Positions 49,770-61,510 of a DNA stretch of 64,000 nt are shown here, in pieces. Position 1 is the first letter of the stretch. Each line of letters starts with the position of its first letter. Under the pieces are notes generated by a model. The model worked only from the letters and a program-made list of their open reading frames with translations, did no database searches and had not been told where the DNA came from. Origin of the DNA: Asparagopsis taxiformis (taxonomy: Eukaryota; Rhodophyta; Florideophyceae; Bonnemaisoniales; Bonnemaisoniaceae). The translations under genes were made by a program, and so were the position numbers. The DNA is taken from the NCBI GenBank assembly GCA_030407315.1, contig JALQPE010001972.1, forward strand, positions 1 to 64,000. The letters are read 5' to 3'.

Positions 49770-51161
49770 TTATCCTGTGATAACCCGATACTCCGGCCCC
49801 AACGCAAGGGCGCCGCGAACCTCAGCCAACGCGCTGGTAACGGAGACGAACGTGTCGGAACCGTCCACCGGGATTGCACGAAGCATCTCGTAGTCGGCCA
49901 GGAAGTCCAACGTGGACTCCGGCAGTAGGCACGCGCGCCCGAACACACGACGTTCCACGAACAGCGAGCATGCGAGCATCGCTGCGTGTTCGATATCCAC
50001 GGCCATGAGGAATCGTTCCTTCACGGGGGCAGGCGCGTCCTTCACGGCATCGGTAAAGTAGTGCACCACGCGTGGTAGCAACGTGGACGACCCACGGGGG
50101 TACGGAAACTCCTCTACTACGTCCGGCAACGGCGGGAAGTAGAGCTCGCTCGGGACGACCCACGGAGCCGACGCGTGCGACACACGGTAGTCGTCCGCGT
50201 TCACGTGGCGGAGAGCGAAGTGGTCATCGTACGACACGACGCTTTTGGAGATGACGCTCAACGAAAGAGCAGTCTTCCATTCGGCACGTTGCCTTTCGGA
50301 AAGTGTCCGCGGACATACGAATACGGACGCCACCGAGATGAACGGCGGTTCCTCGGGCGTCCCCTTCCACAGGAAGGCGTCCATACGATCGACGTAGATC
50401 GCGTCGTTGACGTCACGCAACCACGAGCGGTCGCAACGTATCGACGCCGGGATCTGGTAACGTTCCGATCCCGGTGGCCCGTTGGCGAAACGACGCCCGG
50501 CTGCCCGCCCCCACGTATCTTCGGCGGAACGCATATAGTCGACGACCGCGCGGGCGTCCAGACGATCTCTGGCCAACGTGGCGAGATCGTCATCCGTGAT
50601 ACCCACGCGAGGCAACGCAGCCCACGCGTGGGTCAGGACGCCTACGTTGAGCGCCGCACCGCCACGTGAGGCGGTGCCGACCGTCCCAACGGGGTCACCA
50701 CCCTCCGGCGAGGGATCCTGGTGAGGGGAGCGCGGCGAGCCACCACGACGAGGCGCGCCCGTGCGGGCCGCCGCCACAGCACGACGCGAACGAGCGGCCG
50801 CTGCCATCGCGGCTACCCCCATCGACGGGGCCGCGGCATCCGGAATGACGGGTGACGAATTCCCCGAGTCGGACGCCGTTGCGTCATCATCACGTGGGGC
50901 GACGGCCCTAGCAGCCTCGGCAGGCGTCACGGAAGCCACCAGGCGAGACGGAGCCATGGGGCGAGACGAAGAGGCGACGGCCTGAGGAGCAACGGCTTCT
51001 CCCGCCCTAACGGATGGGGCGGGCGCGACAGACGCTTCCGTCGCTGGCGGCGCACCGGCCCCGACGAGGGAGGGAGCGCCCTGCGAAGGGTTCCTCGCTC
51101 CACCTCCAGCAGAGCCGGCGGGCCGCGGGGTGTTAGCATCGGTACTACGAGTCGTAACCAT
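49770..51161 (-). CDS. Antisense gene next to Gypsy element 2
   Basis: Likely start Met 51161 (MVTTRSTDANTPRP). The frame is open further upstream to 51305, but that part encodes a hydrophobic stretch and is probably untranslated. The first 190 residues are Ala/Pro/Gly-rich and disordered; the rest is folded. It contains WVVPSELYFPPLPDVVEEF, a VVHYFTDAV segment and VKERFLMAVDIEHAAMLACS. The spacing of HY, PV/APV, the AV helix and the AC/ERR end resembles the antisense protein at 15.4-18.6 kb. No coiled coil follows here, and the frame stops at 49770 next to unrelated DNA, so the C-terminus may be lost. Function unknown. Confidence 0.6.
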   Translation of the reverse strand: MVTTRSTDANTPRPAGSAGGGARNPSQGAPSLVGAGAPPATEASVAPAPSVRAGEAVAPQAVASSSRPMAPSRLVASVTPAEAARAVAPRDDDATASDSGNSSPVIPDAAAPSMGVAAMAAAARSRRAVAAARTGAPRRGGSPRSPHQDPSPEGGDPVGTVGTASRGGAALNVGVLTHAWAALPRVGITDDDLATLARDRLDARAVVDYMRSAEDTWGRAAGRRFANGPPGSERYQIPASIRCDRSWLRDVNDAIYVDRMDAFLWKGTPEEPPFISVASVFVCPRTLSERQRAEWKTALSLSVISKSVVSYDDHFALRHVNADDYRVSHASAPWVVPSELYFPPLPDVVEEFPYPRGSSTLLPRVVHYFTDAVKDAPAPVKERFLMAVDIEHAAMLACSLFVERRVFGRACLLPESTLDFLADYEMLRAIPVDGSDTFVSVTSALAEVRGALALGPEYRVITG

Positions 51162-51305
51162 CGTGGTTACGCTGTACACGATAATTACGATGAGTGCAAC
51201 GAGCACGACGACGAGAGCCACGCGGGCTAGACGAAACAAGAGAACGAAAGGAACGGAGGAAGTAGTACCCAGCGGGGGAAAGAGGTAAGGGATAACGAAA
51301 GGCAA

Positions 51306-52446
51306 CGGCCTGGATGACGATGGTGAGACGAAGGGTGAGCGACGATCGCTATCACGTTAAGCCGCCGCTTAAATATCCTTCGGTCGACCGTTGTCGACAT
51401 GCCCGCTGGCAGATTCACGAAAAGGCCGCGGCCTGCGCACGTATCGCGCTGAATTGAAGCACACCCGCGTGGTGGAATTGGACACTGCATCCGTTGCAGG
51501 GAGACGCCTAAGCGAGGCATTGACGTACGACGCCAACGGGCGGGCCGCGATGATTACGAAAGAGCCGGAGCGCACGCGCGCGCTCCGGCGCCGTGGCGAT
51601 TCGATCAGCCAACCGGGCCATGTACGTTTCAACGAGATTTTTCGGGACAACTGCCATGTCCGCAGTTGTACCCGAAAAGGCGCCACGGCCCCGTGTCTCA
51701 GGCGCGTCCTGACAGGCCTCGCGTGGCCGGGACGTCCACGTGTGGGGGTGGGGCTGTGTAGTATACGTGGCAATTCCGAAATTGCAAATATTTACGTTTT
51801 CCGCGGAATTCGAATTTCGGCGGATACGACCGGCGACAGCAATGCACGAACATTGCTGGCGCATGCGCGCGCGCAACCGGCACACGTGTGCAACGAACGT
51901 ATTGGCAACGGCCAACGGACCAACGGGTCCCTACGTGTGACCCACAAGGTCCTTTCCCATTCGGGGACGTTACGAGCAGTGTTTACACTGTAAAGCGATG
52001 CCATCGTGGCTATATAGGTATTGGCATCGTGCCGGGAGGGAAAGGGGAGAAGACAACGATCGAGCAACGGCTCTAGTCTACGACTGACTTCTACGTTTTA
52101 CGTTTACGTTTTGCCTAGCGAGGCTTCGTCTCCGTCGAGCTGCGTACTCCCTACCCATCGCCGCACGTAAGGCTGATTGCGTGTAGTGCCTCCGGGCTTG
52201 GTTGAGAGCGCCTCCGGTGACGTACCACCTCGTTTGCTAACGTAATCCTCGCGTGGATTGTTGCGTCGTGACGCTCGTGTCTACTCGCTAACCACTCTAC
52301 CTTCTACCGTCTAACAATACAGTCAAACACCAGCGGGTGGACTGCTCGTTTCGTTTCGTAAGGACAGCGTGTCCGTGGCTCGTACCAGCTACTTCTAGAA
52401 CTAACGTTGTTCCACATCCAAGACAGCTCGCCAACTCAAGCATGTC
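51306..52446 (+). promoter_or_regulatory. Probable 5' LTR and leader of Gypsy element 2
   Basis: A non-coding stretch between the divergent antisense gene and gag. A TATATA box lies at 52011-52016 (GGCTATATAGG), about 430 bases before the gag start, a normal U3 promoter place. The zone also holds GC-rich palindromic words (CATGCGCGCGCG near 51862). The exact LTR ends cannot be fixed, because no second copy is visible downstream of pol. Confidence 0.45.
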
Positions 52447-53506
52447 ATGACGGTACCCATATTTACCGGTGAGGACCCGATCGCCGTACTAGCTTTCCTC
52501 AAAAACTTTAAATTCGCATGTGACGAAACGGGCGTGGCCGAGGGTGCTGCCCTGCCCCTCATGAAATACTTCATGGGAGGCGAAGCCCGGGAGACAATGC
52601 TATCATATGTGGGCCGTGGCACTGGCTTCGAAGACGCCCGCCCCGGGGTGGATGTGATCTACTCTTACCCCGAGGCCGTTAACTGGCTACTTCTCGCTTA
52701 TGCGAAGGAATCGGTCCTGCAGGCATCTTTCCGAGAAGTCACGCAAATGCGTCAGGTTGTCGGTGAAAGCGAAGACCAATTTGCTTTCCGCCTCAGGAAA
52801 GCGGCACTCCGTTGCGGGGACGCATTCCAAGAACGTTCACTGATGGCCGCATATATCGACGGGCTTTCGTCATATTCGCAGCACGTGGTCCGCGACGATG
52901 TCGCGAGGAACCCCCGCATGTCATTTCAAGATGTAAGAATGAGAGCCCAGAGTCTCGGCGACACCGCTCGGGAAACTCACCGCATTCATAACCGTTTTCG
53001 GACGAACTTGCCGCCAGTCAAAAGCGCAAGGCGAGTTAACACCATTTCGCTGGACTCCGAGGACTATCCCATGGGTAACGAAAATGCGATACTAACAGTA
53101 GGCATGGGTACCGGCACTCCGGCATCGTCGGAGTCGCCGCCCGACAACGGCACCTAGGGACCCGGGAGACAACGAGTTACGCCAAGACGAGATACCCGCA
53201 AGACAGCCGAAGCCCGTGAATTTCGCCGAACAGGGCGGGGCTTATAATGGCGTGAGTTTCGCGCGTCGCCCAAGCCAGCAAAAGGAACACGCTCGCCCGG
53301 GCTACCCGCCGAAACCGCAAGGGGGCGCCACCAGGCCGCCGTTAAAGTGTCTCATTTGCCGCAAGATGGGCCACGTGATGACCCAATGTCGGATGTTGCC
53401 ACAAGAGTTACGCATGGCAATAAGAGATGCACAGGAGAACTTCAGTAGCGGGTCCTCCTCCGACTCTATCGCGTTGACGGAAAACGACCAGCCGGAGAAC
53501 CAGTAG
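52447..53506 (+). pseudogene. Gypsy element 2 gag, one frameshift
   Basis: The first frame (52447-53157, 236 codons) is the capsid: MTVPIFTGEDPIAVLAFLKN, a small-helix region, SVLQASFREVTQMRQVVGES and the FAFRLRKAALRCG helix of retrotransposon gag proteins. A one-base shift near 53150 moves to the frame ending at 53506. That frame carries the CCHC knuckle CLICRKMGHVMTQC (near 53350) and an acidic end. The shift could be a mutation or a programmed frame change, since pol is otherwise intact. Pol starts 18 bases after the gag stop. Confidence 0.75.
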
Positions 53507-53523
53507 GGGAGGGGGCTCCGGCT

Positions 53524-56500
53524 ATGGTGACTCAGGAAGAGATAGGGGTCACCGAGGGGGACGAGGATTCGCCGGCGACTCGTCCTCCTATCCCCACCAC
53601 ACAGGACCAAGAGGTTGCCATCTCATCCGATGCATCGCCTCGGACTGATGTTCCTGTCCTAGCCGTCGGAACAAAGAACTACCGCGTGGACGTCCTTTTC
53701 GCTCTCAAGAGTGAAAAATACGCACACGTACCAGCAATTCTGGACACTGGTGCTAGCTTGAGCGTGTTCAAGGAGTCATGCCTACCGGCAGACTGGAAAG
53801 AACGCTATCCGTTGGATTTATTACCCGCAGGGGTGCACGTCCTGGACGCTAATGGGAAGCGCATGCCGCCGATCGCGTTAGCAACAATACCAATCCAAGT
53901 CGGAAGATCGTCTCTGCGTCAACGTTTTATCGTAGTGGAGCAGCTATCGGTGTCCTGCATCCTAGGCTGCGACTTCATTAACGCAGCTGTCGAAGCCATA
54001 CTACCAAAACAGAAGGTAATGGTACTGCAGCGGACTCAAGAACGGGTGCCGATAGGGTGGACGAAGCGCCCAGAACGGCTAAGGCCCAATACCGCAAGGA
54101 CGAGAAACGACGGTGTTGACAGGGCAATACGAATCGCCAAGAGGACTCTCCTGCGCCCTGGAACCGCCACAAGAGTACCAGTTGTTGCCCGTACGCAGGG
54201 ACTCCAAGTCATGGTGCCCTATAAGGAATTATCGGATATCCGCCAAGTACAAATGCTGAATGGCATCGCAACCATCCGGCCATTGGTGCCCTTTGGAGTG
54301 CAGGTTATGAACTTCGGCGGCCGCGACGTATGGCTACCGAAAGGGATGGTCATGGGACATACTGATGGTCCACCACCTGCCATACTCACCCTACAGGGCC
54401 AGAAACCCAAAGGAAATCCAGCGCCAGACGAGCAGCCGAAGGAAACCTCTAGGCTAGGAAAGCCGAATGATGCAGATGACTGGGAACAGAACCTACTCAC
54501 CGACATGAAACTGAAGGACAAATCATTGAAGAACCGTATCCTCCAAATGCTGCGGCGGCACTCTACCATGTGGAGCGGCCACCTGGGAGAAATAGCCGCC
54601 ACGGAGCACCGCATTCAGCTCCACGCCGGTGTCCGCCCAATTCGCCAGGCACCTTACCGAGCCGGTCACAAAAACCGGGAGGTGATTTCCGCCCAGATAC
54701 AAGAAATGCTCGATGCCGGAGTCATCGAACCGGCGCAATCAGAATGGGCTAGCCCGGTGGTAGTGGTGCCCAAAAAGGATGGATCCTCCCGCTTTTGCGT
54801 CGATTACCGGAAACTAAACTCCGTTACGGTGAAAGATGCATACCCCATACCCCGGATGAATGACTGCATCGATTCGCTTGGAGAAGCATGCATTTTCACA
54901 ACCTTGGATTGCAATAGCGGCTATTGGCAAATCCCTGTCGCGCCGGAAGACCGTGAGAAGACTACCTTCACGGCCCACGTTGGGTCCTACCAGTTCCTCC
55001 GAATGCCTTTCGGACTAACTAACGCACCTGCGACCTTCCAAAGAGCGCTGGATATACTGCTCTCGGCGGTAAAATGGCGCTTTTGTTTGGTCTATCTGGA
55101 TGATGTTATCATCTTCTCCCGCTCAGAGGAAGAGCACCTGACTCATGTAGACGAGATACTAACGATATTACGAAAAGCGGGAGTGACCTTGAAGTTCAAG
55201 AAGAGCGAATTCTTCAGGCGCAAGGTCGACTACCTAGGCCATCGCATCCGACCCGGACGCCTAGAAGTCTTGTCACAGGGCTTGAATGCGATACAAGGGG
55301 CAGAGTACCCCACCACGCAGACTCAACTGAGAAGTTTCCTGGGTTCTTGTAATGTATATCGCAGATTCGTGAAGTCTTTCGCTAAACTCGCCGCCCCGCT
55401 GACAGAATTGCTGAAGAAGGGAGCTCCAACTAGCCTAGGGGTCCCATCGGTCGAACAGCAATGTGCGTTCAACGCACTGAAGGAAGCGCTAATATCCCCG
55501 CCGATACTATGTTTACCGAAACCGGGAATGCATTACACCCTCGACGTGGATGCTTCGGATTACCAGTTGGGTTGCGCGCTACTCCAGGAGCAAGAAGACA
55601 AGGTTCTCCACCCGGTTGGTTACTGGAGTAAAACCATGAATGACGCGCAAAGAAGATACTCTACAACGGAGAAGGAGTGTCTGGCGGTATTCTGGGCCAT
55701 ATCACTACTGCGCCCGTACCTCAAGGGGACAAGGTTCACCGTCAGAACGGATCACAACGCCCTGACGTGGATCCTATCTATCACCCCCTCAGAGGGGAGG
55801 CTCACTCGATGGAGGTTACGCCTAGCCGAATTCGACTTTGACATCGAATACCGTCCAGGCGTCAAGAAGGTAGTCCCCGACTCACTCTCGCGCTTACGGA
55901 CAACCGGAACGGATAAGTACCCCATCGAAGAGGAGATTCCAACCTTCCTGATCGACGAGCAGTTGGACGCAGGTGCGTCCAACAGCGAAGAATGGGGAGA
56001 AGAGATGTATCCCGCACTGTTTCGTGAATCCGTTCCGTGTTTTGTAAATCTCACAGAGGCCCTACCAATCGCTATTTCACGCGACGAATGGGTAGTCGAG
56101 CAAAGCAGAGACGACCTATGCCAGACCATCCAGGGAAGGATGGAACGGGGAGAACAAACCGAATACGCTTTGACGACAGAAGGGGTGCTGGTTCGCACCC
56201 ACCCGAGGACCCGAAGCGTTCAAGTCGTGGTCCCAGAATCACTTCGCCCTCGCTTACTCAAGGCATACCATTTTTCGGCCATTGCAGGACACCCTGGGAT
56301 ACGGCGAATGTACGAAACCCTTAAGCAAAACCTCTATTGGCCGTCAATGATCGTTGACGTGTATGCGACAGTGAGGGGTTGCGAGACCTGCGCAAAAGAC
56401 CGTATCCAATTGTCGCGTCATACCAATCCGCTGCAGTTATTTCCAGCGACGTATCCCTTAGAGGAGATCGCAATTGACATACTAGGACCTCTGCCTAGGA

Positions 56501-58095
56501 CCGCAAAGGGAAGGGTGCACGTCCTTTTCATAACGGACCGATTCTCGAAATTGTGCCGCCTGGTACCGATGGCGTCCATCAAGTCTCATCTAGTGGCGAA
56601 AGACTTTGTGGAGGAATGGGTGTTTGTATACGGAGCGCCGAAATCCATTTTATCCGATAACGGCCCGCAGTTCACGTCTAAACTATTTTTGGACATGTGC
56701 CGCATGCTGAATATCAAGCCGATAACCACGACTACCTACCACCCGCAGACAAACGGGCAGGTAGAGCGGTTTAACCGCACGCTCGCATCAATGTTACGAC
56801 ATTACGTTTCAGAAGATCAGAAAAACTGGGACGAGTATCTCGCTATACTCGCATATGCGTACAACCGATGCGTTCATCGGGCAACAAATACTACTCCCTT
56901 CGAGTTGACGCTAACACGAGCCCCACCGAGTCTGGGTGTGGAGGACCTCCAATTGGAGGAGGACCGCAACGCTTGGACGAGAGAAACCTGGAGGGGGCGT
57001 TTCGGAACTATGCTGGCAAAAGCAAATCGCTCTCTGAACAAGGCTCAGGAACGCTACAAGAAGGACTTCGACAAAAACGTCCGCTCACCTAATCGGAATT
57101 TACGCGCAGGGGATCAAGTGTATCTAGACCTGAAAGGAACCTCGCAGGAGATAACTATTCTGGGACGCGCTCGCAACAAATTGGACTTCCAGTCATTCGG
57201 TCCATATCCGGTGATAACCAACAACGGTCATACGTTGGACATTCTCATAGACGATATCCCGGGACGGGTCAGTTCCGACCGCGTGAGGCCAGCCCCGAAT
57301 CCCCTTACAGACGCAAAGGTTACGGAGCCTGAGAGGGACGAGGTAACGAATCCCACAAGGAATGAGGCGGACAAGAAACCGGAGAGCGCTGTGGATATCG
57401 ACCATGGCCCAAATGGCATTACGCACGAAGAACTGAGCCCAAAAGGCTTGAACAAAGCGGAGGGCCCAAATGACTTTTCTATGGGCTCGGGAGATCACCA
57501 GCATTTTACCACCTTGGGAGCGTCGCGGGTAAACAGCCGAGCCGAACGAGAAACCATAATGGATAAGGAGATTGCGGAAGTACCTATCCCTACATGCCCA
57601 TCTTTTACCACAATGGGGGAAGAATTGTCCAAAACCTCGAAGGGTAACTTAAGCTCCGAACTCGAGCGCTCGCAGGCCAACCAACACGAAGAAGGCAGCG
57701 TACGGCGAAGCCCTCGGAATATTGTGCGACAGAACACACCGTTGCGCCGGAGCGCCCGCACAGGCAAGTCGAAAAAGAGGGTGGCGCAGCCCACACAAGG
57801 TGTAAGTAAGACACAGACGGGTCGCAGCGGAAGCCGTCGCACGGAAACCGAATATCCTATAGAGAGGCTCTTGGAAGAGAGAAAGGGGGAACAAGGTGAA
57901 ACCCTGTTCAAGGTGCGGTGGTACGGTTACACGAAAGCTGATGATACCTGGGAACCCGCAGCTAGCATCCCACCGGCATTTGGGGCTCGCTTTCGGCACA
58001 AAAAGCGTAATCAAGAAAAGTCGCGCCAAAAACTGCGAGGCGAGAATAAGCGAAAAGTTGGGTTTTCTCTCGTTTCGACGATGACAGAGGCGTAA
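53524..58095 (+). CDS. Gypsy element 2 pol polyprotein with chromodomain
   Basis: One intact frame of 1,523 residues. Protease: ILDTGASLSVF (residues 72-82). Reverse transcriptase: FCVDYRKLNSVTVKDAYP, LDCNSGYWQI and the catalytic YLDDVIIF (near 522). RNase H: DVDASDYQLGCALLQ and RTDHNALTWIL (about 675-745). Integrase: HHCC finger (HFSAIAGHPGIRRM to CETCAKD), then IDILGPLP, LSDNGPQF (near 1042) and NGQVERFNRT as the D, D and E of the core. A long, disordered linker (1260-1435) leads to a chromodomain (1441-1500, FKVRWYGYTKADDTWEP) and a basic tail. The intact frame suggests recent movement. About 60% of readable positions match element 1, by eye. Confidence 0.95.
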   Translation: MVTQEEIGVTEGDEDSPATRPPIPTTQDQEVAISSDASPRTDVPVLAVGTKNYRVDVLFALKSEKYAHVPAILDTGASLSVFKESCLPADWKERYPLDLLPAGVHVLDANGKRMPPIALATIPIQVGRSSLRQRFIVVEQLSVSCILGCDFINAAVEAILPKQKVMVLQRTQERVPIGWTKRPERLRPNTARTRNDGVDRAIRIAKRTLLRPGTATRVPVVARTQGLQVMVPYKELSDIRQVQMLNGIATIRPLVPFGVQVMNFGGRDVWLPKGMVMGHTDGPPPAILTLQGQKPKGNPAPDEQPKETSRLGKPNDADDWEQNLLTDMKLKDKSLKNRILQMLRRHSTMWSGHLGEIAATEHRIQLHAGVRPIRQAPYRAGHKNREVISAQIQEMLDAGVIEPAQSEWASPVVVVPKKDGSSRFCVDYRKLNSVTVKDAYPIPRMNDCIDSLGEACIFTTLDCNSGYWQIPVAPEDREKTTFTAHVGSYQFLRMPFGLTNAPATFQRALDILLSAVKWRFCLVYLDDVIIFSRSEEEHLTHVDEILTILRKAGVTLKFKKSEFFRRKVDYLGHRIRPGRLEVLSQGLNAIQGAEYPTTQTQLRSFLGSCNVYRRFVKSFAKLAAPLTELLKKGAPTSLGVPSVEQQCAFNALKEALISPPILCLPKPGMHYTLDVDASDYQLGCALLQEQEDKVLHPVGYWSKTMNDAQRRYSTTEKECLAVFWAISLLRPYLKGTRFTVRTDHNALTWILSITPSEGRLTRWRLRLAEFDFDIEYRPGVKKVVPDSLSRLRTTGTDKYPIEEEIPTFLIDEQLDAGASNSEEWGEEMYPALFRESVPCFVNLTEALPIAISRDEWVVEQSRDDLCQTIQGRMERGEQTEYALTTEGVLVRTHPRTRSVQVVVPESLRPRLLKAYHFSAIAGHPGIRRMYETLKQNLYWPSMIVDVYATVRGCETCAKDRIQLSRHTNPLQLFPATYPLEEIAIDILGPLPRTAKGRVHVLFITDRFSKLCRLVPMASIKSHLVAKDFVEEWVFVYGAPKSILSDNGPQFTSKLFLDMCRMLNIKPITTTTYHPQTNGQVERFNRTLASMLRHYVSEDQKNWDEYLAILAYAYNRCVHRATNTTPFELTLTRAPPSLGVEDLQLEEDRNAWTRETWRGRFGTMLAKANRSLNKAQERYKKDFDKNVRSPNRNLRAGDQVYLDLKGTSQEITILGRARNKLDFQSFGPYPVITNNGHTLDILIDDIPGRVSSDRVRPAPNPLTDAKVTEPERDEVTNPTRNEADKKPESAVDIDHGPNGITHEELSPKGLNKAEGPNDFSMGSGDHQHFTTLGASRVNSRAERETIMDKEIAEVPIPTCPSFTTMGEELSKTSKGNLSSELERSQANQHEEGSVRRSPRNIVRQNTPLRRSARTGKSKKRVAQPTQGVSKTQTGRSGSRRTETEYPIERLLEERKGEQGETLFKVRWYGYTKADDTWEPAASIPPAFGARFRHKKRNQEKSRQKLRGENKRKVGFSLVSTMTEA

Positions 58096-58325
58096 TAGGC
58101 AGAGTCGCCTGCCAAGGAAGAAACCGCTGGTACCCCACCTTTCAGTCATTCCCACGACCGTCGGGTAGGTCGCCGCTTTTGCTTCCTCGATGCTGAGAAA
58201 TGAAGAAACATTCAAACGAAGCTTGATCTGCTACATCCTGGTGGTCGAGGCCAGAAAACTGCTGTCAGATGCTCCGTTTAATGTCTCTGTAATTGATTTC
58301 TTTATCTCTCCAGATCCGTCCCGTG
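58096..58325. other. Downstream flank of Gypsy element 2
   Basis: No copy of the 51.3-52.4 kb zone is seen here, so the 3' LTR is missing or too diverged to recognise. Short frames only. Confidence 0.3.
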
Positions 58326-60790
58326 TCACGCGTTCCGCATCGCCTGTTTGATATCGCACTGCCCTAGTGTTTTGATGCCCAGATTGGAACACCCTAGTAC
58401 TGGCCGGTGATTGGATAGACTCCACACTTTTTCTTTTGTTTTTATTTGTTGTTTTGCGGTTGCCACTGTCACGCCCGTATCACTAGTGGACCGCAATACG
58501 TCATCCAATTCGCGTCTACTCATACCTCGTTTCGGAAGCACAGACTCTTCATACGTTTCAAGTCTATCGAGTTGCGCGGCCTCAAATCCCGCAGGACCGA
58601 TGAACGCCGAATTAACCCTCCCTTGTCTTCTTGCTAGACCCTTTGTTTCCACAGAGGGTTCAGAAAATATGGGCGCCTGCTTCGGAGGCGTTTCTTCAGA
58701 TGTGTTGCTTACCAAGTCTATCCTATGACCTCTACCATCATGTCTTCCCCACATTCACATGGTTGCAATGCAGCGCCATACGACGATGCGGCGGGGTGCC
58801 GTTCCAATGTACCGACGGCATGTGCATTGCCCCGATCCTGAAGAACGACACGGAAGGTTCATCGTTTCCCCTGTAGACTATGCGAGTCGCAGGCAAGATT
58901 TCACCGTCACCGTCGAAACTCTTTCCGAGTCGCTCTGTATCTGCTGAAAACTTTTGATCCCCTGTCAATGTACTCCATGCAAAATCCCCGACCCGATCAG
59001 TCTTGAAATTCATCACTTTCGCAACCAAGCATGTTCCATCATGATTGAAGCGCACTGCGGTTGCACGAAGTGGCTCAGCTGATTGCTCGTCCTGGCCTGC
59101 TTTCACTGCTTGCAACTGATTGTTCAACATTTGTAGACGCTGAGCTGTCCCTCCGTTGCATACATCCACGACGTAGATCGCTGAGTTCTCGAAGCTGCGT
59201 TCGCCGGGCAAATACAATATCGCTGGGATGTGAGAATTGGAACGGCTCGGATTCATCTTCGCTAAGTAACAGCGAAACTACTCTGGTCATGAGACGATCC
59301 CGTAATGAATACATGAGATCGGCGCCGTTTGACAGGTTGCTCACACTCCAGACGTTGATGACATGGAGTCCACCCGGATAGAGCACTGTCCCGTCTCTTC
59401 TGAATACGAGAGAATCCATCCATCCCGAGTTTGGAGCTTCCAGCGAATGGTATTATATGAGGCGGAAGCGATTAACTTCTCTGTACCTTCTGTCGCCAGA
59501 TTTAGTATAACTCGGTCACCAGAAGATATACTCCTTATAATTGTACCACTGTCGATGTTCAATATCTTCTGCTGCCCCAGACTGGTACCAAGCACGATAG
59601 TCCCCTGCTTCTGCAACAGCTACATACAGGTAATCTCGCAGGCAGCACTGTTCCTTGACTGTTCAACACCATCAGATATGACCCGTACTACCCGCTCGCA
59701 TACGTAATCTTTCCACAAGATCAACCCGCGCTGCAAAAATGCATTTTTCTCGAACTAGTGTCAACACAGATGCCGACCATATGGTCGTCATGTCCGTTGA
59801 AGTCATGAATTTCCGACGCATACCTTCTGTCAATAACAAGACGTTTTATCCTGCTCTATTGAAATGCCTCGTCTTGGCAAACGAATCGAGGTTCAAATGT
59901 CCTTGGTACATCTCTGTACCCAATTCGCGACAATATTTTTCAACAATCATTGCATGCCAATGACGGTGCCTTCGTTCTCCACGGCTGGAACTGTGCAAAC
60001 CTTTTGCATTGCCATCATCGCTAAACTCGCATGAACAAAGGTTATTATCAGCAAGAAGATCGATCTGCTCGATCGAGGATGCTCTCCGCACGCGAGTGAT
60101 CGACCTGCTACATTGTGGCGAGATCATCCAACGGGATCCACATTTGCTTCTGGAGTACACATGGCGACGAGACGACTTGTCGAATTGCGAATTCTACACC
60201 GCCGCATTTGGTGGCCAGAAACTGCACGCTGGATTTGAGCGATGCGAACAATTCATCATGATCGGGTCCAACGCCATTTCCAAGTTGTGCAATGTTTCTT
60301 CGCAGACTGGAACATTATTGCACCCAGAAGTTCTGTTCGTGTTTTTGTGCTGCTGTGTGATTGCCAGACGAACAGAGGTTCCAGCAACTGCAAGCGCGAG
60401 TGGGAGACAGTGGCATCTGGCTATAATGTATTGAATTGCTTCGCTGATTGTTGGAGAAAAATCGCCAGTGGCAGATATGTCAATCGCAGTAGAATGGCAG
60501 AGGATTTTCCTGGCGGTCTCGTGACCCACTGGCGCATTGACGTATACAATCTTATCGTGGATAGTGTTGAGAATGACTTGAACGGATCTGGTAGGTGTGA
60601 GAACTTTGAAACGATTTGTGCGTAATGAGCACACCTGCGAGCAGAACTTGGCCACGAGTTTTTAAACGCAGTTTCGGTCATCGGCGACATTATCGAAGAT
60701 GACTAGAAAATGCTTGGCTGATAGACGGTCGACTAGGTCGATGAGCAGGGTGTCGTGCTGCTCCTCCGACGTGTACATTTGTTCAAAATG
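58326..60790 (-). pseudogene. NB-ARC / beta-propeller (STAND-type) gene remnant
   Basis: Minus-strand traces run in order from the right. A Walker B-like HFLVIFDNVADD (60689-60712) comes first, then FKVLTPTRS, the usual strand before the sensor motif. CHCLPLALAVAG (60381-60414) corresponds to the GLPLA motif of NB-ARC ATPases. Further left, WD-like blades are legible (59616-59341: NIDSGTIIRSISSGDRVI; 59256-58738: ATAVRFNHDGTCLVAKV). The Walker A loop is missing beyond 60790. The frames change several times, partly perhaps through introns, so the gene is either broken or poorly resolved. Such proteins act in fungi and plants as signal or self-recognition switches. Confidence 0.55.
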
Positions 60791-61510
60791 TGGAAACCAG
60801 CATGGGAAGGTACGCTAGACTTGTGCACGGAAATGAAGAAGAAAAATGACGAGACGGCCATGATGACGCTGGTTGAGATCTTCCTAAGTGGAGCCCCAGG
60901 TATCGAACGAAACGTTGATCGCGCGATAGACTTGTGTGAAAAGTCATTGAGCCTGGGATTCGGGGTATTCCAATCCTGTCATGATATAATTGGTCTTGCG
61001 AAGATATTGATCTACAAAAGATTCGGTACAAGTGAAGATATGGCTGCTGCATTGCAATTATGTGAGGTGTGTATCGAGAAGACGAATGAAACTGATGCGA
61101 TGCTGTTGCTAGCTGAGCTGCTATCGACGCAATGTTAATGTTGAAAACATGAATAATCGTGTGATTAGTCTGTGTCAGAAGTATCTGTAAATAGACAGAT
61201 CCTGCTACGGGTTGGCTGCTCTCGTGAAGAAGAAGTTGACGGAAATAACTTGCAGAGAACCCAATAGCGCGATTCTCCGGTCCGGAACCGGCGATGACGA
61301 AGCGAACGTTTTTTTTGCTTTCATGGTGCGAAGTGTTTCGCGGTGGGCTCTTGTTGCTGTGGCAGTACGGACTGCTATCAGTGTTATGGTATCGTAATTT
61401 TCAAAGCGGGATGCGGAAAACGCTAGGTGGTGTGAATCCAGAGTATCTATTGATGGCATTGTTGCGACATACATTGGGTTTCCAGCTGTGGTTGTTGAAG
61501 TTGCGATAGC
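60755..61510 (+). pseudogene. Sel1-like repeat gene fragment
   Basis: A 127-codon frame (60755-61138) holds about three repeats of the Sel1/TPR kind (VDRAIDLCEKSLSLGFGV, MAAALQLCEVCIEKTNETDA). A further trace follows in other frames after the stop (NNRVISLCQKYL and YGLAALVKKKL, to about 61260). Such repeats form helical scaffolds. The start overlaps the NB-ARC remnant head to head, so one of the two was joined by rearrangement. Confidence 0.55.

Noticed and set aside
51162..51305. N-terminal membrane anchor on the antisense protein of element 2
   Set aside because: The hydrophobic stretch lies before the more likely start MVTTRS and is probably untranslated leader.
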